A DNA stretch of 64,000 bases from NCBI GenBank assembly GCA_963678675.1, contig OY783196.1:14006138-14070137 (forward strand), written 5' to 3'. Made by a program: the position numbers and the translations under genes. Of this stretch, positions 30,650 through 41,209 are shown one piece after another. This stretch comes from Xiphydria camelus. Lineage: Eukaryota; Arthropoda; Insecta; Hymenoptera; Xiphydriidae. Under the pieces are notes generated by a model. The model saw nothing but the letters and a program-made list of their open reading frames with translations, made no database searches and was not told the origin of the DNA. The first letter of the stretch is position 1; the number at the start of each line of letters is the position of its first letter.

Positions 30650-31994
30650 CAGGGTGGACCAGGTTAAACGTAATTTTTTTTATATGTGATAGAACAACAA
30701 CAAAAAAGTAGACTCATAAGAAAATTTTTTTCAAAAATGTTTCCTAACAAAGATACAGGGTGTCAAAGTTTCGAAAAAAAAAATGGATTTCTTATCATAA
30801 CTTCTAAACTACTTGATCGATTTCCATGAAATTTCGCACACAGGCTAATGTAGAACAGCTCTAAGCAATCATTAAATAATTTTTAAAAATTCTCCAGTGG
30901 CGTAGATACTAGGAGCCGGTACCCCCCTTTCCCCCTCCCAATCTTCGGCGCCACTGGATATTTTGCAAAGAAAATTTAATTATTGGATTCCCCGTTTAAT
31001 TTAGAGAAAAAAATAACCCTTGCAAATTTTTTATTTATGGCTTCGTTCTTGAGATATTTATTTTAATTTATAGGGTTGCGAGCAGGCCAAAGCTAGGTTG
31101 AACTCCATTAATTGTGATATGTGATAGAGCAACAAAAAAATAGATTCTCATGAGAAAATTTGTTTCAAAAATGTTTCCTAACAAAGATATAGGGTGTCAA
31201 AGTTTCGAAAAAAAATGGTTTTCTGATTATAACTTCTAAACTACTTGATCGATTTCCATGAAATTTCGCACACAGACTAATGTCGGACAGCTCTAAGTAA
31301 TAATTAAATAATTTTAAAAAATTCTCCAGTGGCGTAGATACTAGGGGCCGGTACCCTCCTTTCCCCCTGCGAAATTTCATGGAAATCGATCCAGTGGCTT
31401 AGAAGTTATGATGAGAAAACCATTTTTTTTTCGAAACTTTGACACCCTATATCTTTGTTAGGGAATATTTTTGAAAAAAATGTTCTCATGAGAATTTTTT
31501 TTTTTTTGTTGCTCTATCACATATCACAATTAATCGAGTTCAACCTAGCTTTGGCCTGCTCGCAACCCTATAAATTAAAATAAATATCTCAAAAACGAAG
31601 CCATAAATCAAAAATTTGCAAGGGTTATTTTTTTCTCTAAATTAAACGGGGAATCCAATAATTAAATTTTCTTTGCAAAATATCCAGTGGCGCCGAAGAT
31701 TGGGAGGGGGAAAGGGGGGTACCGGCCCATAGTATCTACACCACTGGAGAATTTTTAAAAATTATTTAATTATTGCTTAGAGCTGTTCTACGTTAGGTTG
31801 TGTGCGAAATTTCATGGAAATCGATCAAGTAGTTTAGAAGTTATGATGAGAAAACCATTTTTTTTCGAAACTTTGGCACCCTGTACCTATCTTTGTTAGG
31901 AAACATTTTTGAAACAAATTTTCTTATGAGTCTACTTTTTTGTTGTCGTTCTATCACATATAAAAAAAAATGACGTTTAACCTGGTCCAGCCTG
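30650..31994. mobile_element. Large palindromic Tc1-type foldback element
   Basis: The ends CAGGGTGGACCAGGTTAAACG and its inverse are flanked by TA. The whole 1345 bp folds on itself around about 31320. Each arm also contains two related direct units (GATAGA-CAAC…TTTCGAAAAAAAA…ACTTCTAAACTACTTG), so the arms look like tandem duplicates that were later inverted. No transposase frame is present. Confidence 0.82.
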
Positions 31995-32609
31995 TATATA
32001 TATAATATACATATATATACAATATAATATATATATATAATATACATATGTATATATAATATTAATAAAGCACAATTTATTTAATCATGTATCACACTTT
32101 GTGTGTTTACAATATACATATTTACAAGTATATATCATTGTTTATTATTAACGCATATAATTAATAAAAGATGGTTATTTATACATAATTTACCGGGTAC
32201 TATTGGGACCGTGCAACACCCGTACAGTGACACCTGGTGGCAGTAGTCGGCGAAAAATCGGCACTTTTATACAGTACCAAATACGACAAGAATATAGAAA
32301 TCCTCGGCAAAACCAATTAGTGAACAACAATATGAATGTTTTTCATCAGGTGTATTTTATAGCAATTATTTATAAGTATAGAATTGCAATAAACAGTAAG
32401 CATAACATTTAGGGCCGGTTTATTCACCTTCAGACACGTTGACCGCCATATAATGTACTTTAACCCGGCAGCGGTGGTGGCTGGCAGTCAGCGTGTTATA
32501 GGTATGGAGAGACGTGCCCACTAACTTCAAGCCTTCACCGCTAGTTGCGCACGATCGTTCGCCGTATCCCCTCCAAGCAGTTGCACGGTCCCAATAGCAA
32601 GGTCTGCAT
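31995..32609. other. AT-rich spacer with a long-distance inverted word
   Basis: TATTGGGACCGTGCAAC at 32201 and its inverse at 32580-32597 are about 360 bp apart and may be ends of an unrecognised element. A GGGCCGGTTTATTCACC at about 32413 resembles the Harbinger-type MITE end but has no partner here. No gene seen. Confidence 0.4.
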
Positions 32610-32985
32610 CAGCCCCCTGCAACTCACACGTATTCCCATTAGATATCTTTGACCACGCTTTGTCGCCAGTCGTACTAATCCGCTACGTGGCGCCCTATCG
32701 CTGGCCCTGTGTTGGCTGCTGCTGGCTGCTGGCTGCGCTGGCTCGTATAAAATTCGTTCGAACATTTACTGGACTATTTCTATTAAATCTCTATTATTTC
32801 TTCATAAAATTCCTTATCCCTAATTATTTATTACAAAATGGAATAATGCTTCATTGCACTCAAGCCCCTTCATTCACACCTCATTCGCCCGCTTTCAGCC
32901 GGGCCTGCCGGACCAGCGACACTGCACCACCACGCGGTTTGCGACAACGGTGTGGCCATGCGAAACGCAGAGTTGCAGGGGGCTG
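32610..32985. mobile_element. hAT-type MITE, copy 1
   Basis: The ends are CAGCCCCCTGCAACTC and its inverse (GAGTTGCAGGGGGCTG), with a perfect 8-bp target duplication GTCTGCAT (32602-32609 and 32986-32993), the size typical of hAT. Length is 376 bp. A second copy is at 47225-47595. It has no coding capacity; a long frame that crosses it is accidental. Confidence 0.9.
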
Positions 32986-33024
32986 GTCTGCATCATTTGC
33001 CCCTCATTCCATAGCATTGGCAGT

Positions 33025-33590
33025 ACCGTATTTCTGCGATCAATTAGCCCGTAGCAAAATTGCGAGTTTGCATGAGCACCTCTGTGAGTCTCTCCGTTCA
33101 ATAGAATCACCAGTGAAGCATGAATGCGCATGCGTAGTCATCCGCGAGTGTTGGCGTCGTCAGCAAGTTCAGGTCGGTTTTCATTCAAAACCGATCTGAA
33201 TTTGCTGGCGACGTTAACACCCGTGGATTACTACGCATGCGCATCATGCTTCTCCGGTGATTCTACACATTGAACGACGAGACCCACAGAGGTGCTCATG
33301 CAAAACTCGCAATTTTACTATGGTCTAATTGAGGGGGTCAGTGGAAAAGTGGTGGAAAAGTCACAATTTTGAATTATTTGAGTTAACTGCAAAAATGCAT
33401 AGTTAAAGTAAATATCTGTTTAGAAAAAAAAGTGGTATAAGTGGAAACCATACCATTGTACACTTATGCCATTTTTTTTTCGAAACAGATATTTACTTTA
33501 ACTATGCATTTTTGAAGTTAACTCAAATAATCCAAATTATCACTTGTACCACTTTTCCACTGACCCCCTCAATTGTTCGCGGACATACGG
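33025..33590. mobile_element. CCGTATGTCCGCG-family foldback with nested hairpin
   Basis: TA-flanked arms (CCGTAT…CTGCGATC… and …GCGGACATACGG) include the inner words TGCATGAGCACC and ATGCGCATGCGTAGTCATCC on both strands. The right arm is broken by another hairpin at 33327-33575. Other copies are at 43201-43516 and 51203-51660, with a half copy at 34714-34885. Confidence 0.8.
33327..33575. mobile_element. Nested hairpin MITE (AATTGAGGGGGTCAG ends)
   Basis: This hairpin of about 250 bp has arms of about 100 bp and a CATACCATTG loop region. It interrupts the right arm of the surrounding foldback, so it is the younger insertion. Confidence 0.8.
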
Positions 33591-34037
33591 TACACTGTAA
33601 GGTCTAGCACTAATTTCACTAGATGCAATAGAGCAGCAACATTTTACCATCGGTATAAATATTACATAAGCGTACATCTAAACATTACACTCTACTGGTT
33701 AAGTAAAAAAATATGTAGATTCAATTTCCATTACATGACGGTTGTATGCTAATAAAGGAAAGGGAGGGGAGAAGATTAAAAATATTCGCAGAATTAAACT
33801 ATCAAGTATGCCGTAGTACCATTTCGAGTTTTATTAATAGAACTCGTACGTCACAAAGACGTCTCGCTTGCTCCAGAACTTTGGGATTGCAATCGTAAGT
33901 TTCCTTTGTATCCCAAGACTTCTTCCTCCAAAATAACTATCCGCTGCTTCAAAGATTTCACCTATAAATTGCAATTACGGAAAAAGTAATTTACAGTATC
34001 AATAATAGGTAGAGGCTGTGCCAATACGCGAGTGTAA
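33591..34037. other. Spacer without gene
   Basis: No open frame or repeat was recognised in this AT-rich stretch. Confidence 0.4.
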
Positions 34038-34230
34038 CGGTACAGATACAGGATGATCCTCAGAACGCGGGTAATAGGAATTATACTAGTACGAGTGAGA
34101 ACATGTAGCAAGTGCATAAGAGCCACTCTATCGCATATACTCCAATTGGACACCGAATATAAACTGATGTTTTCACTCGCTTGTACAATTCCTATGGCCC
34201 GCATCCTGAAATCAGCCCTGTACATACAGA
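34038..34230. mobile_element. Decayed hairpin element
   Basis: TACAGATACAGGATG…GCGGGTAATAGGAATT at the left pairs imperfectly with AATTCCTATGGCCCGC…CATCCTGA…CCCTGTA at the right. The inner GTGAGAACAT/ATGTTTTCACTCG pair supports the fold. Confidence 0.55.
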
Positions 34231-34323
34231 GTAATTGTCAGGATGGAGGTCATAGGACAATATGCTGTGTAGCGTATTGGAGACTATACAGGGTTCGGAC
34301 TTGGATTTGCAACATAGCAGATA

Positions 34324-34644
34324 TTGGCGATTTCCACTACCGATGGTGGCACCACAGTAGTTATGCAAATGGCCGTCCTATTTGGGTTGATTTTGTAAAC
34401 AACCACACAGCTGTAGTCTGTTACTGGTGTTTTTGCGTTCTTCTCAACATTTTTGTTATATTACGAGATTACTATTATTAGAATACGCCGTGTTTAAAAT
34501 TAAAGTTTCACTATTCTATTTCACACTATTTCTGAAAACAAACCACACGTCATGCAAAAGCTACGTTTGTTTACATCTGGAACCCAAATAGACTAGTTCC
34601 AGATTCTGCCACCATATGTCATGTTCGATAGTGGAAATCGCCAA
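34324..34644. mobile_element. Hairpin MITE (TTGGCGATTTCCACT ends)
   Basis: The ends TTGGCGATTTCCACTA and the inverse are TA-flanked. The arms also share the GGTGGCA and TTTGGGTT words. About 321 bp; no coding. Confidence 0.7.
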
Positions 34645-34713
34645 TAGGGACCGTGCACAGCGACAAATAGCCATCTGGTGGCCAATTGGCATATTATTTC
34701 GGTGAAAAAAAGT

Positions 34714-34885
34714 ACCGTATGTTCGCGATCAAAGCATCCATAGCAAAATTGCGAGTTTTGCATGAGCACCCCTGTGGGCCTCCTCGTCCAATAGAATCAC
34801 CGGAGCATCGTGAATGCGCATGCTTAGTCATCCGTGGGTGTTGGCGTCATCAGCAAGTTCAGATCGGTTTCAATAAAATTTCATT
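34714..34885. repeat. Half copy of the CCGTATG foldback family
   Basis: Only one arm is present (CCGTATGTTCGCGATC … GTTCAGATCGG), ending near 34880. It is either a truncated copy or the product of hairpin resolution. Confidence 0.7.
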
Positions 34886-35445
34886 TCATTCAACGCCGCT
34901 GAGAGCGAGCTGATAGAGAAAGCAAATAGGGGGATCACCTGTCTTTGTCATACAGTCAGTTCCAAAATTTAATGCTCGGGTAGATAGACAGCTAGAGTTT
35001 CACAGTATTTTTGCAGGAACAAAACTAGATTTTCAAAAATAAAAAGTAAACCATATCTTGCGAAAATAACTATAATCTATAAGAAAAATCTCTTATTTTG
35101 TCACTAGAGTGCATGACACTTCTTCGGACTAACTTTTTGTTGCGCCTGTTGTAACTGCATTCTACGCAGACGCAAGCATGGAGTAAGAGAGACAGGTGTT
35201 CCCAATCATCTATCTATCCTTGCCGCGTTTTCCGCTTATGGGCTGAGCATGGCAGTGCCTATTCCAGTTGTACATAGAGTTCAGTGGAGGAATGAAATAG
35301 GGTAGATTGACGACATTTCTGTTTGTCGCTGCGACGGTCTTACAGTAGTCGAAATATTCAAATAAAATTCAACGTTTTTCGTCCTCTGGAAAATGGAAGG
35401 AAGGAAAAAGGAATGCTAAATAATAGATTTCGAATCATCGATATA
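34886..35445. other. Spacer without gene
   Basis: No supported frame. GGGATCACCTGTCTTTGTC at about 34932 and an imperfect inverse (GAGACAGGTGTTCCC) at about 35188 may be remains of inverted ends. Confidence 0.35.
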
Positions 35446-35843
35446 CAGTATGTCCCGTGGATATATCGCAAGTATTTGAATTTCCCCCACTTTTGACTTT
35501 GGTAGTGCTTGGAACGGTGCTGTAGGTAGTTAGTTGGCTTCAGAAGAGTGCGCTGCGTTCTTACGAGCCGTGTTTCCGAAACCTGTATGATTGTTTCTCA
35601 TCACATCTACACATTATTTACCATTATTTACAAATTCAGTTAATTTCGAGGTTAGACGCTTCGATCTCCCGAATTGACAGCTCCCGGGAAATCAGACGTG
35701 TTACACTTTTCGCTCTCGAAACACGTCTCGTAAGAACGCAGCGCACTCTTCTGAAGCCAACTCTACCTACAGCACCGTTCCAAGCACTACAAAGTCAAAT
35801 GTCAGGGAAATTCAAATACTTGCGTTATCCACGGGACATACTG
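35446..35843. mobile_element. CAGTATGTCCCG-family foldback MITE, copy 1
   Basis: The 398-bp palindrome is flanked by TA. The inner part (AGAGTGCGCTGCG, CCCGAATTGACAGCT, CACTTTTCGCTCTCG) is shared with the CCGCATGTCC family at 13287, which has different outer arms. A second copy is at 49330-49724. Confidence 0.87.
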
Positions 35844-36019
35844 TATATGTAATTTTTAAATAAATTTTTTAATAAACAATTCATTGTTGTATTTAACGGA
35901 TTGAAATGCGCGCGGAAAAGCCTAAGTGGTAAAGAAATCTTTACTCATTGGAAAGAATTTAGGTAAATATTGAAATTTTTCCTATTTCATAAAAATATAA
36001 TAAACTTCACCAACTTCTA

Positions 36020-36230
36020 CACCCGCGTGCACGGCTTCTAATCATGGTGACTTTCTAAAATGTCATTTTTAAACATACTAGCCAATGAACAATTAATTCT
36101 CATGCTTTCATTAACGAGAGTAGACGCCACCATAGCTAATGAGGGCATGAGAATTAATTGTTCATTGGCTAGTATGTTTAAAAATGACATTTTAGAAAGT
36201 CACCATGATTAGAATCCGTGCACGCGGGTG
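36020..36230. mobile_element. TACACCC-family hairpin MITE, copy 1
   Basis: TA-flanked near-perfect hairpin of 211 bp with ends CACCCGCGTGCACGG, then GGTGACTTTCTAAAATG…ACATACTAGCCAATGAACAA. The copy at 39963-40173 is nearly identical and in mirrored surroundings. Ten family members are visible in the window. Confidence 0.9.
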
Positions 36231-36559
36231 TAGGTAACATTTATCCTCCCGGTAAAACGCTTACCCACTAATCTAATTAGGGCCGGTTTTACCAACACGG
36301 TATAAACGCCGTATAGCACTATACTGAGAATAACCTGTACGCAAGCGTTTTACCACGATGGTATAAGTGTGGAATAGGATAAACTTTGGAATAAATGCAG
36401 GGATAGCTTATCCGGCAGTTTCAGCGCTGGATAAGCTAGCTATCCTCGGGATAACCTAACTTTTTGTTTGCGTCTTTATTATTCCGTGACGGAATCACAA
36501 CCGTGACAGAATCATAATAATTGTTATTAGTTGTGAAATAGAGTTGATTGATGTGCCAG

Positions 36560-36902
36560 TTTTCAAATCATCATCTGATGATGAAATTGACGTCTTACAA
36601 AGAATGAGAAATCCTAGGAAAATACGTGCCCGGTAAGTAAATAAAGGATACCTATACCTACTAATTTATAACCAATATCTAATACAAAACTATTCCAGAG
36701 TTGACTATTTCGAAAAATACAATGGTTGTAGAATTCTTCACTTGATTTCGTTTGGAAAAACAAACCTGTCAGAGATTATTGGGACAAATACGACATCGCA
36801 TTGCTTCGAGGTCGCCAAGAAATGCAGCAATTCAGCCAGCAACAAAATTATTGCCGACTTTAAGATTTCTTGCTTCGGGATCAATGCTAATTACTGTAGG
36901 TA
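36560..36902 (+). pseudogene. Harbinger transposase N-terminal relic, copy C
   Basis: Exon 1 encodes SSSDDEIDVLQRMRNPRKIRA and ends at a GGTAAGT donor (about 36632). After a 67-bp intron with a TTCCAG acceptor comes RVDYFEKYN. The frame from 36752 reads MEKQTCQRLLGQIRHRIASR and LLPTLRFLASGSMLITVG, the helix region that precedes the catalytic domain in HARBI1-type transposases ('FRLSKxxxxxLLxxI…LLxxLRFLAxGSxxxxVG'). A stop and frame change precede it, and the gene ends at a donor-like GTAATC with no DDE exon beyond. Confidence 0.75.
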
Positions 36903-36947
36903 ATCGTTTGTATCATAATGTTAAAACTTTTAATTAGTCATTATTAT

Positions 36948-37390
36948 ATGCCGCCACCTCTGCAACCTCCAACGACTCCTAACATCGCGAGGAAAGCTAG
37001 TTTACAGGGCTACAAGTTCATCGATCGGCATAAACCGCCACTGATCTCCCAGAAATCAATGGGCGACATACTGAAAAACATCAACAAAGTCAAAATGAAA
37101 CTCGTCACAAGGTACGATTAAACACTTTTATCGCGGTAAACTTTTAATTCACCAGGAACAAAGAGGAGTTTCGCATTGTCAGAATGTCGTGGCTGCGAAA
37201 GATTGATTTTGTTCACAGTGGGCTTTTAAACGTGTTTTTCAGATCGCCGGGTGGGAGACCTTTGCGAGCCAAACGAGAAAATAGCTCTTGCAACGACCTT
37301 CAAGAGATCTTACGGAAACGATATATCGCAATGCAATCGCCGGACAGTAGAAATTCCACCGCGACGTTGACGTTCGATAATTCGTTCTAG
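36948..37390 (+). CDS. Captured MTFR1-like gene fragment, copy C (two exons)
   Basis: Exons 36948-37111 and 37243-37390 join in phase (AG|A) to 103 codons. The motif KSMGDILKNINKVKMKLVTR leads directly into SPGGRPLRAKRENSS and LQEILRKRY after splicing, which supports the intron call. The frame stops at TAG 37388-37390, 37 codons earlier than in copy B, because of one base difference. Copy A has the same early stop. The proline-rich start and the SPGGRP block are the conserved MTFR C-terminal region; the N-terminal half is missing. Whether it is transcribed is unknown. Confidence 0.72.
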
Positions 37391-38804
37391 ATTAAGAACT
37401 CGATGATACTCAAGTTCTCTGGGTCGCAGCAATCGCGTCGGACGGTGCTCCGAGGAACGGCTATTGTAGCCTTCCTTTCCACGCGTGAGATTGAATCATG
37501 ATTATAATTTTATCTGAGTCAGAGCTTTGGAGAATCAAAATTAATAGATCTCTCTTCTTTTTTTATAAATGAGTCTTTCTCTGCGAGGTAATTTCGCACG
37601 ACACATTTTAGATTATAGTTCTTTTTTAATAGGAGGATAGAAGCTCATAGAAACGTTGGGAAAATTTTGTTTTCTCTCTTCGCTCTTTTACTCAGAAAAT
37701 GCAAGTTTAAATTTAAAATTGACGCACGCGGGTCTCTAATCGCGAGAATCTCAACGGTATCCAATAATATCAACCAAAGAAGTCATCTACCATTGCATTG
37801 TCTTCTATAAGTAACATTTAAATTTATCTAGGTAGACATTATACCTTTCTTCAATTCGCGTGATTGCAGAGTTTTCAGGAGCAGAAGTGATACATCCGTC
37901 GTACGATGTAGAGTATGAAAAAATTTTGGATTTGCATTGATACACTTTTGTAAGATACCTCGGCATTAGACATCAAGTCGTACAACGCTCTTTGTATACT
38001 TTTTAGATAGGGTCGCGTATACTTAAAAAAACGATAACATTGTACCGCTCTATGTAATCTCAGAGTAATGTCACCGCGTGATAAATCTTAAGTTGTAGCG
38101 ATTTAAAAGTTTATAGATTTTAGAATATATTTTGTCCGATACGAGATTTGGATCAAATGGTGCAATTTTACGTTGTAATTACTATTATTGTGTGACGACC
38201 CTTATAGTTTTTTGAGACTGAACACACTCTTGTTGGTGAGATATCGAATGTTTGGACGTGTTTTGTACCTGATGCTTTTATCGACGACTCGAAAATAAAA
38301 GTTATTATTACGAAAATATAAATATATTGTTATAGATATCTTTTATTTACCGGGCACGTATTTTCTTTGGATTTCTGATTCTTGGTAATGCGTCAATGTC
38401 ATCATCAGATGATGATTAAAAAACTGGTACATCAATCAACTATTTCAAAATTAATAACAATTTACCACAACGATCAGGTTATGATTATGTCATGAAAGAA
38501 TAAAGACGTCAAAAACAAAAAGTTAGGTTATACTGAGAATAACAACTCCGAATTTCATTTATCGCGCCGGAACAGCTGTCAAAACGACCAAATGTCATGC
38601 GCAGTACGTACTTCTTACTACCAACCTAAAAATAATTTTAGATGGCCAACGCTTATACCTGGAATAGTTATCCCAGGCAAACTTGGAGCTGGTAAAACGC
38701 CTGCGCTTTATACCAGGTATAAAGAAGAGAGAGAGAGAGTATAAATTTATCCTCGCGGTATACTTATTCTAGGTATAACTTGGCTTTGGTAAAACTGGCC
38801 CTTA

Positions 38805-39614
38805 AGCCCCCTGTACACGTTGGGCCAATGCGTTGGGCCAATGCGTTGAGCCAATGAGTTGGGACAGCGTTTACACGTTGGCGTTGCTCATTCTGCATTG
38901 GCCATTTGACGTGGATGGACGTGGACACTATCGCAGTCGCGGCCATTTACTTGAACAGCACTTTCTATTTTGTACAGGTTTTCTCGTCTGACAATTATTT
39001 TATGTGTTTCGAAAAGTCTCTGAAACAATATGTTAAAACGTCAGAGGTAAAAAAAATTTTTTTAAGAAAAAAATGACAAGTCATGTAATATATTAAAACG
39101 TCAGACGGAGGTAACATAAAAAAATGTTCGAAACAAAAGTTACAAATTTGAGGGCGTCTGATACCCCTTTTATTAGTGACCTAGCCGACGATTTACATAG
39201 GTACATCAAGGTGACCTTCAAACAAGTAACATACAAATTTTCAGCCCGAGGTACGAATATTTTTTGAGCAAAATTTTTTTCTTTTTTGAGTCATCTGGCG
39301 TGTCTTTTGCAGGGGTTCTGAGCAAAATCCTTGTAAATGACACTTCCTAATGGTCCATCCAATCACCTCAAAAAATTCTAGTCGAAGGTATTATTGTAAT
39401 ACCTCCGTGACCGCCATCTTTTAGTATATAACGGCACCTACGAGAGGCCAACGTGTGAACGCTGTTGGCGGACTGCGCCAAGATCCTTTGATATGTGGAC
39501 GAAAAACCGACAACACTCGGCTGGCCGGCCAACGCTGGCCGCCAACGACAAATTTACGCCAAGTGGCCCTGTACACGTTGGCCCAACGCATTGGCCCAAC
39601 GTGTACAGGGGCCT
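38805..39614. mobile_element. Foldback element (AGGCCCCTGTACACGTTGG ends)
   Basis: Its ends are A(A/G)GCCCCTGTACACGTTGGG and the inverse, flanked by TTA (38802-38804 and 39615-39617). The left TTA is also the right target duplication of Harbinger copy C, so this 810-bp element inserted exactly at that junction. Both arms hold ACACGTTGG-GCCAATGCG words in tandem. No transposase frame. Confidence 0.78.
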
Positions 39615-39617
39615 TTA

Positions 39618-39960
39618 GATAGGCTGGCCAAAGCAGTACGTAGATGGCAGCAGTGAAATCAGACACCCCATTTTAACCGCGCAAATACAGATGATAGTAT
39701 TAAAAAAAAAATTTAGATGCAATTTGGAACTACACACTAAGAAACCATGTTGTTTTGAGATTTACTCCAATAAATTGATAAGTACCCGAGATGGTTGTAT
39801 CCAGGGAAGGTTATGTTTTTAATTTTTAATTTATAAGTTACAACTCGGTTGGTAATACGACAGAAATGGTGTTGCTCTCACTAGCGCCAAAATTTGTTAA
39901 ATCCGCCACCAGCCCTCCTAATTGGTGGATAAGCGTTTTACTGGGAGGATAAATTTTACC
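39618..39960. other. Spacer; end holds an inverted 45-bp block
   Basis: The block GGTGGATAAGCGTTTTACTG with GGAGGATAAATTTTACC (39918-39960) is the inverse of 36231-36276. With the two flanking TACACCC MITEs it makes 36010-40190 a mirror-symmetric structure. No gene seen. Confidence 0.5.
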
Positions 39961-39962
39961 TA

Positions 39963-40173
39963 CACCCGCGTGCACGGATTCTAATCATGGTGACTTTCTA
40001 AAATGTCATTTTTAAACATACTAGCCAATGAACAATTAATTTTAATGCTTTCATTAACGAGAGTAGACGCCACCGTAGCTAATGAGGGCATGAGAATTAA
40101 TTGTTCATTGGCTAGTACGTTTAAAAATGACATCTTAGAAAGTCACCATGATTAGAATCCGTGCACGCGGGTG
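39963..40173. mobile_element. TACACCC-family hairpin MITE, copy 2
   Basis: Nearly identical to 36020-36230 and TA-flanked. Sequence outside it (AAAAGTTGGA) mirrors the left flank of copy 1. Confidence 0.9.
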
Positions 40174-40260
40174 TAAAAGTTGGAACAACTGGCCCTAAGA
40201 ATCTCTGTTGTACATTTCCCTAAACTTGTCCAGTTCGAATGTGCGACAGTGAAACTCTTA

Positions 40261-40428
40261 GGGCCAGTTCCACAACTCGGGCTTATCTAGATAAACTCGG
40301 TTTAAATCCTCATTCTCGGGCGCTCATTGGTTGAACGGATGATTTGAACTCCGTTCAACCAATGAGCGCCCGAGAATGAGGATTTAAACCGAGTTTATCT
40401 AGATAAGCCCGAGTTGTGGAACTGGCCC
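40261..40428. mobile_element. GGGCCAGTTCCACAAC hairpin MITE, copy 1
   Basis: This 168-bp hairpin has nearly perfect arms of about 75 bp (…CTCGGGCTTATCTAGATAAA…) and a TTA duplication at each side. A second, internally shortened copy at 49868-49994 has TAA duplications and a known empty site. Confidence 0.9.
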
Positions 40429-40565
40429 TTATGCGTTCACCCGGGTGTTCTCACTCACATATTGCCTATGATCACCATCTTCGAAATCACACTGTATTTA
40501 CAATATTGCAGGTCCAGTGGTGGATCTTTATAGCGCAAGTGCAACGCATTCGTACGATATAGGTA

Positions 40566-40776
40566 CACCCTCGAGCTCAGATTCTAATCATGGGGAATTT
40601 TCAAAGTGTAATTTTTAAACGTAACAGCCAATTAGCAATTAAATCTCATACTTTCACTAGCTAGTGCAGCCTTTGCCCTGGCTAATGAAAGCATGACAAT
40701 TAATTATTCATTAGTTAGTATATTGAAATATGACATTTTGAAAATTCACCATGATTAGAATCTGAGCTCGAGGGTG
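40566..40776. mobile_element. TACACCC-family hairpin MITE, copy 3 (upstream of sloth1)
   Basis: The ends CACCCTCGAGCTCAGATTC and the inverse are TA-flanked, 211 bp. It ends 109 bp before the sloth1 start codon, so the promoter and 5' UTR of that gene must be very short or overlap the MITE. Confidence 0.88.
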
Positions 40777-40885
40777 TACAACTACCACTGCGCATGCCTC
40801 TCGTTCAATATGGCCGCGCATTCTTGTCCATTATTATGTCTATGGAGGTTAGTTAGTATCAGTTACGAGATAAGTCTCGTAAAGG

Positions 40886-41125
40886 ATGTACTCTTATAGC
40901 CCGAGAGTGAGACAGATCCTTAACAAGTGGCCTGGGAAGAAAACTTTCGGAATATATCGTTTCCTACCGGTGTACTTTTTCTTTGGTGCTGTACTAGAGT
41001 TTGCCATGATCCATTTGCACGTTGGTGAGGTTAACTTTTACAAAACTTTCAAACGCCGTCAAGTTCAGGACATAGTAGAAAGAAGATTGCGAGAAACGTC
41101 GTTACAAGCAACGCGGGAGCATTAG
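40886..41125 (+). CDS. sloth1: Sloth1 / SMIM4 (UQCC5) mitochondrial microprotein
   Basis: A 79-residue single-exon ORF. The block RVRQILNKWPGKKTFGIYRF followed by LPVYFFFGAVLEFAMIHLHV and GEVNFYKTFKRRQ matches human SMIM4 (RRILQRVPGKQRFGIYRFLP…GQETFYDVYRRK). It has one transmembrane segment (about residues 25-45) and a basic C-terminal tail. SMIM4/UQCC5 sits in the inner mitochondrial membrane and helps assemble respiratory complex III (cytochrome b maturation). In Drosophila the same-sized sloth1 is encoded upstream of sloth2 on one transcript. Here the second ORF follows after 84 bp with no ATG between. The start context is A at -3 and T at +4. Besides the start, the ORF has only one ATG, which is in frame. 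Intact and probably functional. Confidence 0.93.
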   Translation: MYSYSPRVRQILNKWPGKKTFGIYRFLPVYFFFGAVLEFAMIHLHVGEVNFYKTFKRRQVQDIVERRLRETSLQATREH

Positions 41126-41209
41126 AAAGCACCGAAAGAAGATTCACATAGGAAGATTTGTTTTCTATTTCTACATAATTCGATTGTTCATTGAGACCCA
41201 ATATTAAAG

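Larger units (their letters stand above)
36280..38801 (+). mobile_element. PIF/Harbinger-derived element carrying MTFR1-like exons, copy C (uninterrupted)
   Basis: The 2522-bp element starts GGGCCGGTTTTACCAAC and ends GGTAAAACTGGCCC, flanked by a TTA duplication (36277-36279 and 38802-38804), as in PIF/Harbinger. Both terminal regions (about 400 bp) contain transposase exon 1 with its splice donor in opposite orientations. Between them lie the transposase helix exon relic, the two captured MTFR1-like exons and about 900 bp of AT-rich sequence that resembles a host 3' UTR. There is no DDE core, so it must rely on another Harbinger transposase. It resembles the Pack-type, gene-carrying TIR elements known mainly from plants. 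Confidence 0.85.

Noticed and set aside
32660..33199. 179-codon frame
   Set aside because: It crosses a hAT MITE and the arm of a foldback; no motif.
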